From Nitrobacter winogradskyi Nb-255 (GTDB lineage: Bacteria > Pseudomonadota > Alphaproteobacteria > Rhizobiales > Xanthobacteraceae), in contig NC_007406.1 in the NCBI RefSeq assembly GCF_000012725.1, forward strand, positions 3,338,094 through 3,402,093: a DNA stretch of 64,000 nt, written 5' to 3'. Below, in pieces: positions 63,286-64,000 of the stretch (positions are counted from its first letter, which is position 1; every line of letters starts with the position of its first letter). The notes beneath the pieces were generated by a model that saw nothing but the letters and a program-made list of their open reading frames with translations, was not told where the DNA came from and did no database searches. Both the position numbers and the translations under genes were made by a program.

Positions 63286-63322
63286 AGAGCATGGTCCGAT
63301 CAACTTGATCGGATCATGCTCT
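63286..63322. repeat. Family palindromic intergenic repeat, copy 2
   Basis: A 37-base near-perfect palindrome beginning AGAGCATGGTCCGATCAA; it lacks one T present in the copy at 6898-6935. Confidence 0.8.
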
Positions 63323-64000
63323 GGAATGGTAACAGAACACTTCAGCATTCACGTCGCGCCTGATGATGGTATCACGCCATCGTTCGCCACGGCCGTTCGC
63401 TGCACGTTCCGAATCGCGAACACGTGTTACGAAAACAAAGATCCCCATCCGATCCGTTTTGACCTGAAGCAGCGTCCATCCGGCTAAGTGCGGCGGCCTT
63501 CTCGCTTTCCGAATCGAGAATGCTGCACGATTATCCTTCGATATATCCAATCGAATATATCCATAAATTTCGTAGGCACGCCCCGATGGGCGCGCGGCCG
63601 CCGTAGGCTACCCGCAAAAACAGCCAGAAAAAAATGCGCCTAGCTAATCACTTATCTCCATAGCGTGAGGAAGCACTTTCAAAACGACCTCGCGCTTCGC
63701 CCTGGTTTATCCTTTCTTAAAGTATTTTAGACAGCGCGGCGAATTTGTAACACCGCACGAAGGGCATCGAATCCACGCGCAGATTCAAACCGTTGCTGAT
63801 TGGACGCGCCGGAAGTCGAGCATGTCCCGTGCCCTCATTCGATTTGCGCGACGCAGCCGCGACGCGAAAGCCGTTGCGAGAATTGGAGCGTGGTGTATTT
63901 CTCTAGGGGCTCGCGGCACTCGCGGCTCTTCAGATAATTCTGATGAGATAATCTTGAGTGGACGTGCATATCGGCGGCGATATTCACGTTAGTGAAGCTT
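63323..64000. other. Gene-free region, likely upstream of dnaA
   Basis: Nearly 680 bases without a convincing frame. It is AT-richer in places (63531-63570 with two ATATATCCA-like direct repeats, 63701-63730). I looked for TTATCCACA-type DnaA boxes and found only partial matches (TTATCCTTC, TTATCCTTT). An origin role is possible from position only. Confidence 0.4.

Noticed and set aside
63323..64000. Replication origin with DnaA boxes
   Set aside because: No TTATCCACA-type box is seen, only partial matches; position alone is not proof.

Overview
The window looks like a chromosomal segment of an alphaproteobacterium of the Nitrobacteraceae (Bradyrhizobiaceae), most probably a Nitrobacter. The left edge carries yidC-rnpA-rpmH and the right edge carries rpsT, genes that lie close to dnaA and the replication origin in this family. 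The many small conserved proteins and the family-type palindromic repeat (two copies, 6898-6935 and 63286-63322) also fit. The genus is inferred from gene content, not from a search.

Core left flank (1-4.5 kb): yidC, rnpA and rpmH on the minus strand, a divergent membrane histidine kinase, and tRNA-Arg(ACG). At 5.1-9.5 kb is an iron-type cell-surface signalling cassette (FecI sigma factor, FecR, TonB-dependent receptor) whose receptor gene is frameshifted.

Accessory region (about 9.9-59.6 kb): 9.9-16 kb is plasmid or integrative-element debris (IS21 istA tail, N-terminal half of a methyltransferase/helicase, VapBC, DUF6117-like and ParB-like fragments), cut by an IS3-family element. 16-20 kb holds small housekeeping-like genes and a ParDE module. 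20.1-28 kb is bounded by two inverted copies of a second IS3-family element and carries an orphan lpxD plus a set of small conserved proteins. 28-35.8 kb holds further small genes, a decayed DUF488 gene, a serine recombinase fused to a TrbI fragment, HigBA, the second copy of the first IS3 element, an IS5-like element and a plasmid-type gene pair.

36.2-40.5 kb is a decayed type I restriction operon. hsdM survives only as a tail and hsdR only as a start, but four genes between them are intact and overlap: rhuM, a half-length hsdS, a Shedu-type DUF4263 nuclease and a HAD-family hydrolase. This is the most interesting locus in the window.

41-53.4 kb is a metal-resistance block: an arsenic operon (arsR, two unrelated arsC, acr3, arsH), a Cus-like copper or silver RND efflux set with small accessory proteins, and a MerR-regulated P1B-type ATPase with a clear operator. 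53.4-59.6 kb is an integration module: two overlapping tyrosine recombinases, an AlpA-like protein, an unknown gene with a 16-bp inverted repeat at its ends, and a large serine recombinase whose last codons lie inside tRNA-Arg(CCG). The two tRNA-Arg genes (4406 and 59561) point their 3' ends at each other and bracket the accessory DNA.

Right flank (60-64 kb): an HD-GYP response regulator, two small membrane or secreted proteins, rpsT with a clear terminator, then about 800 bases without a gene.
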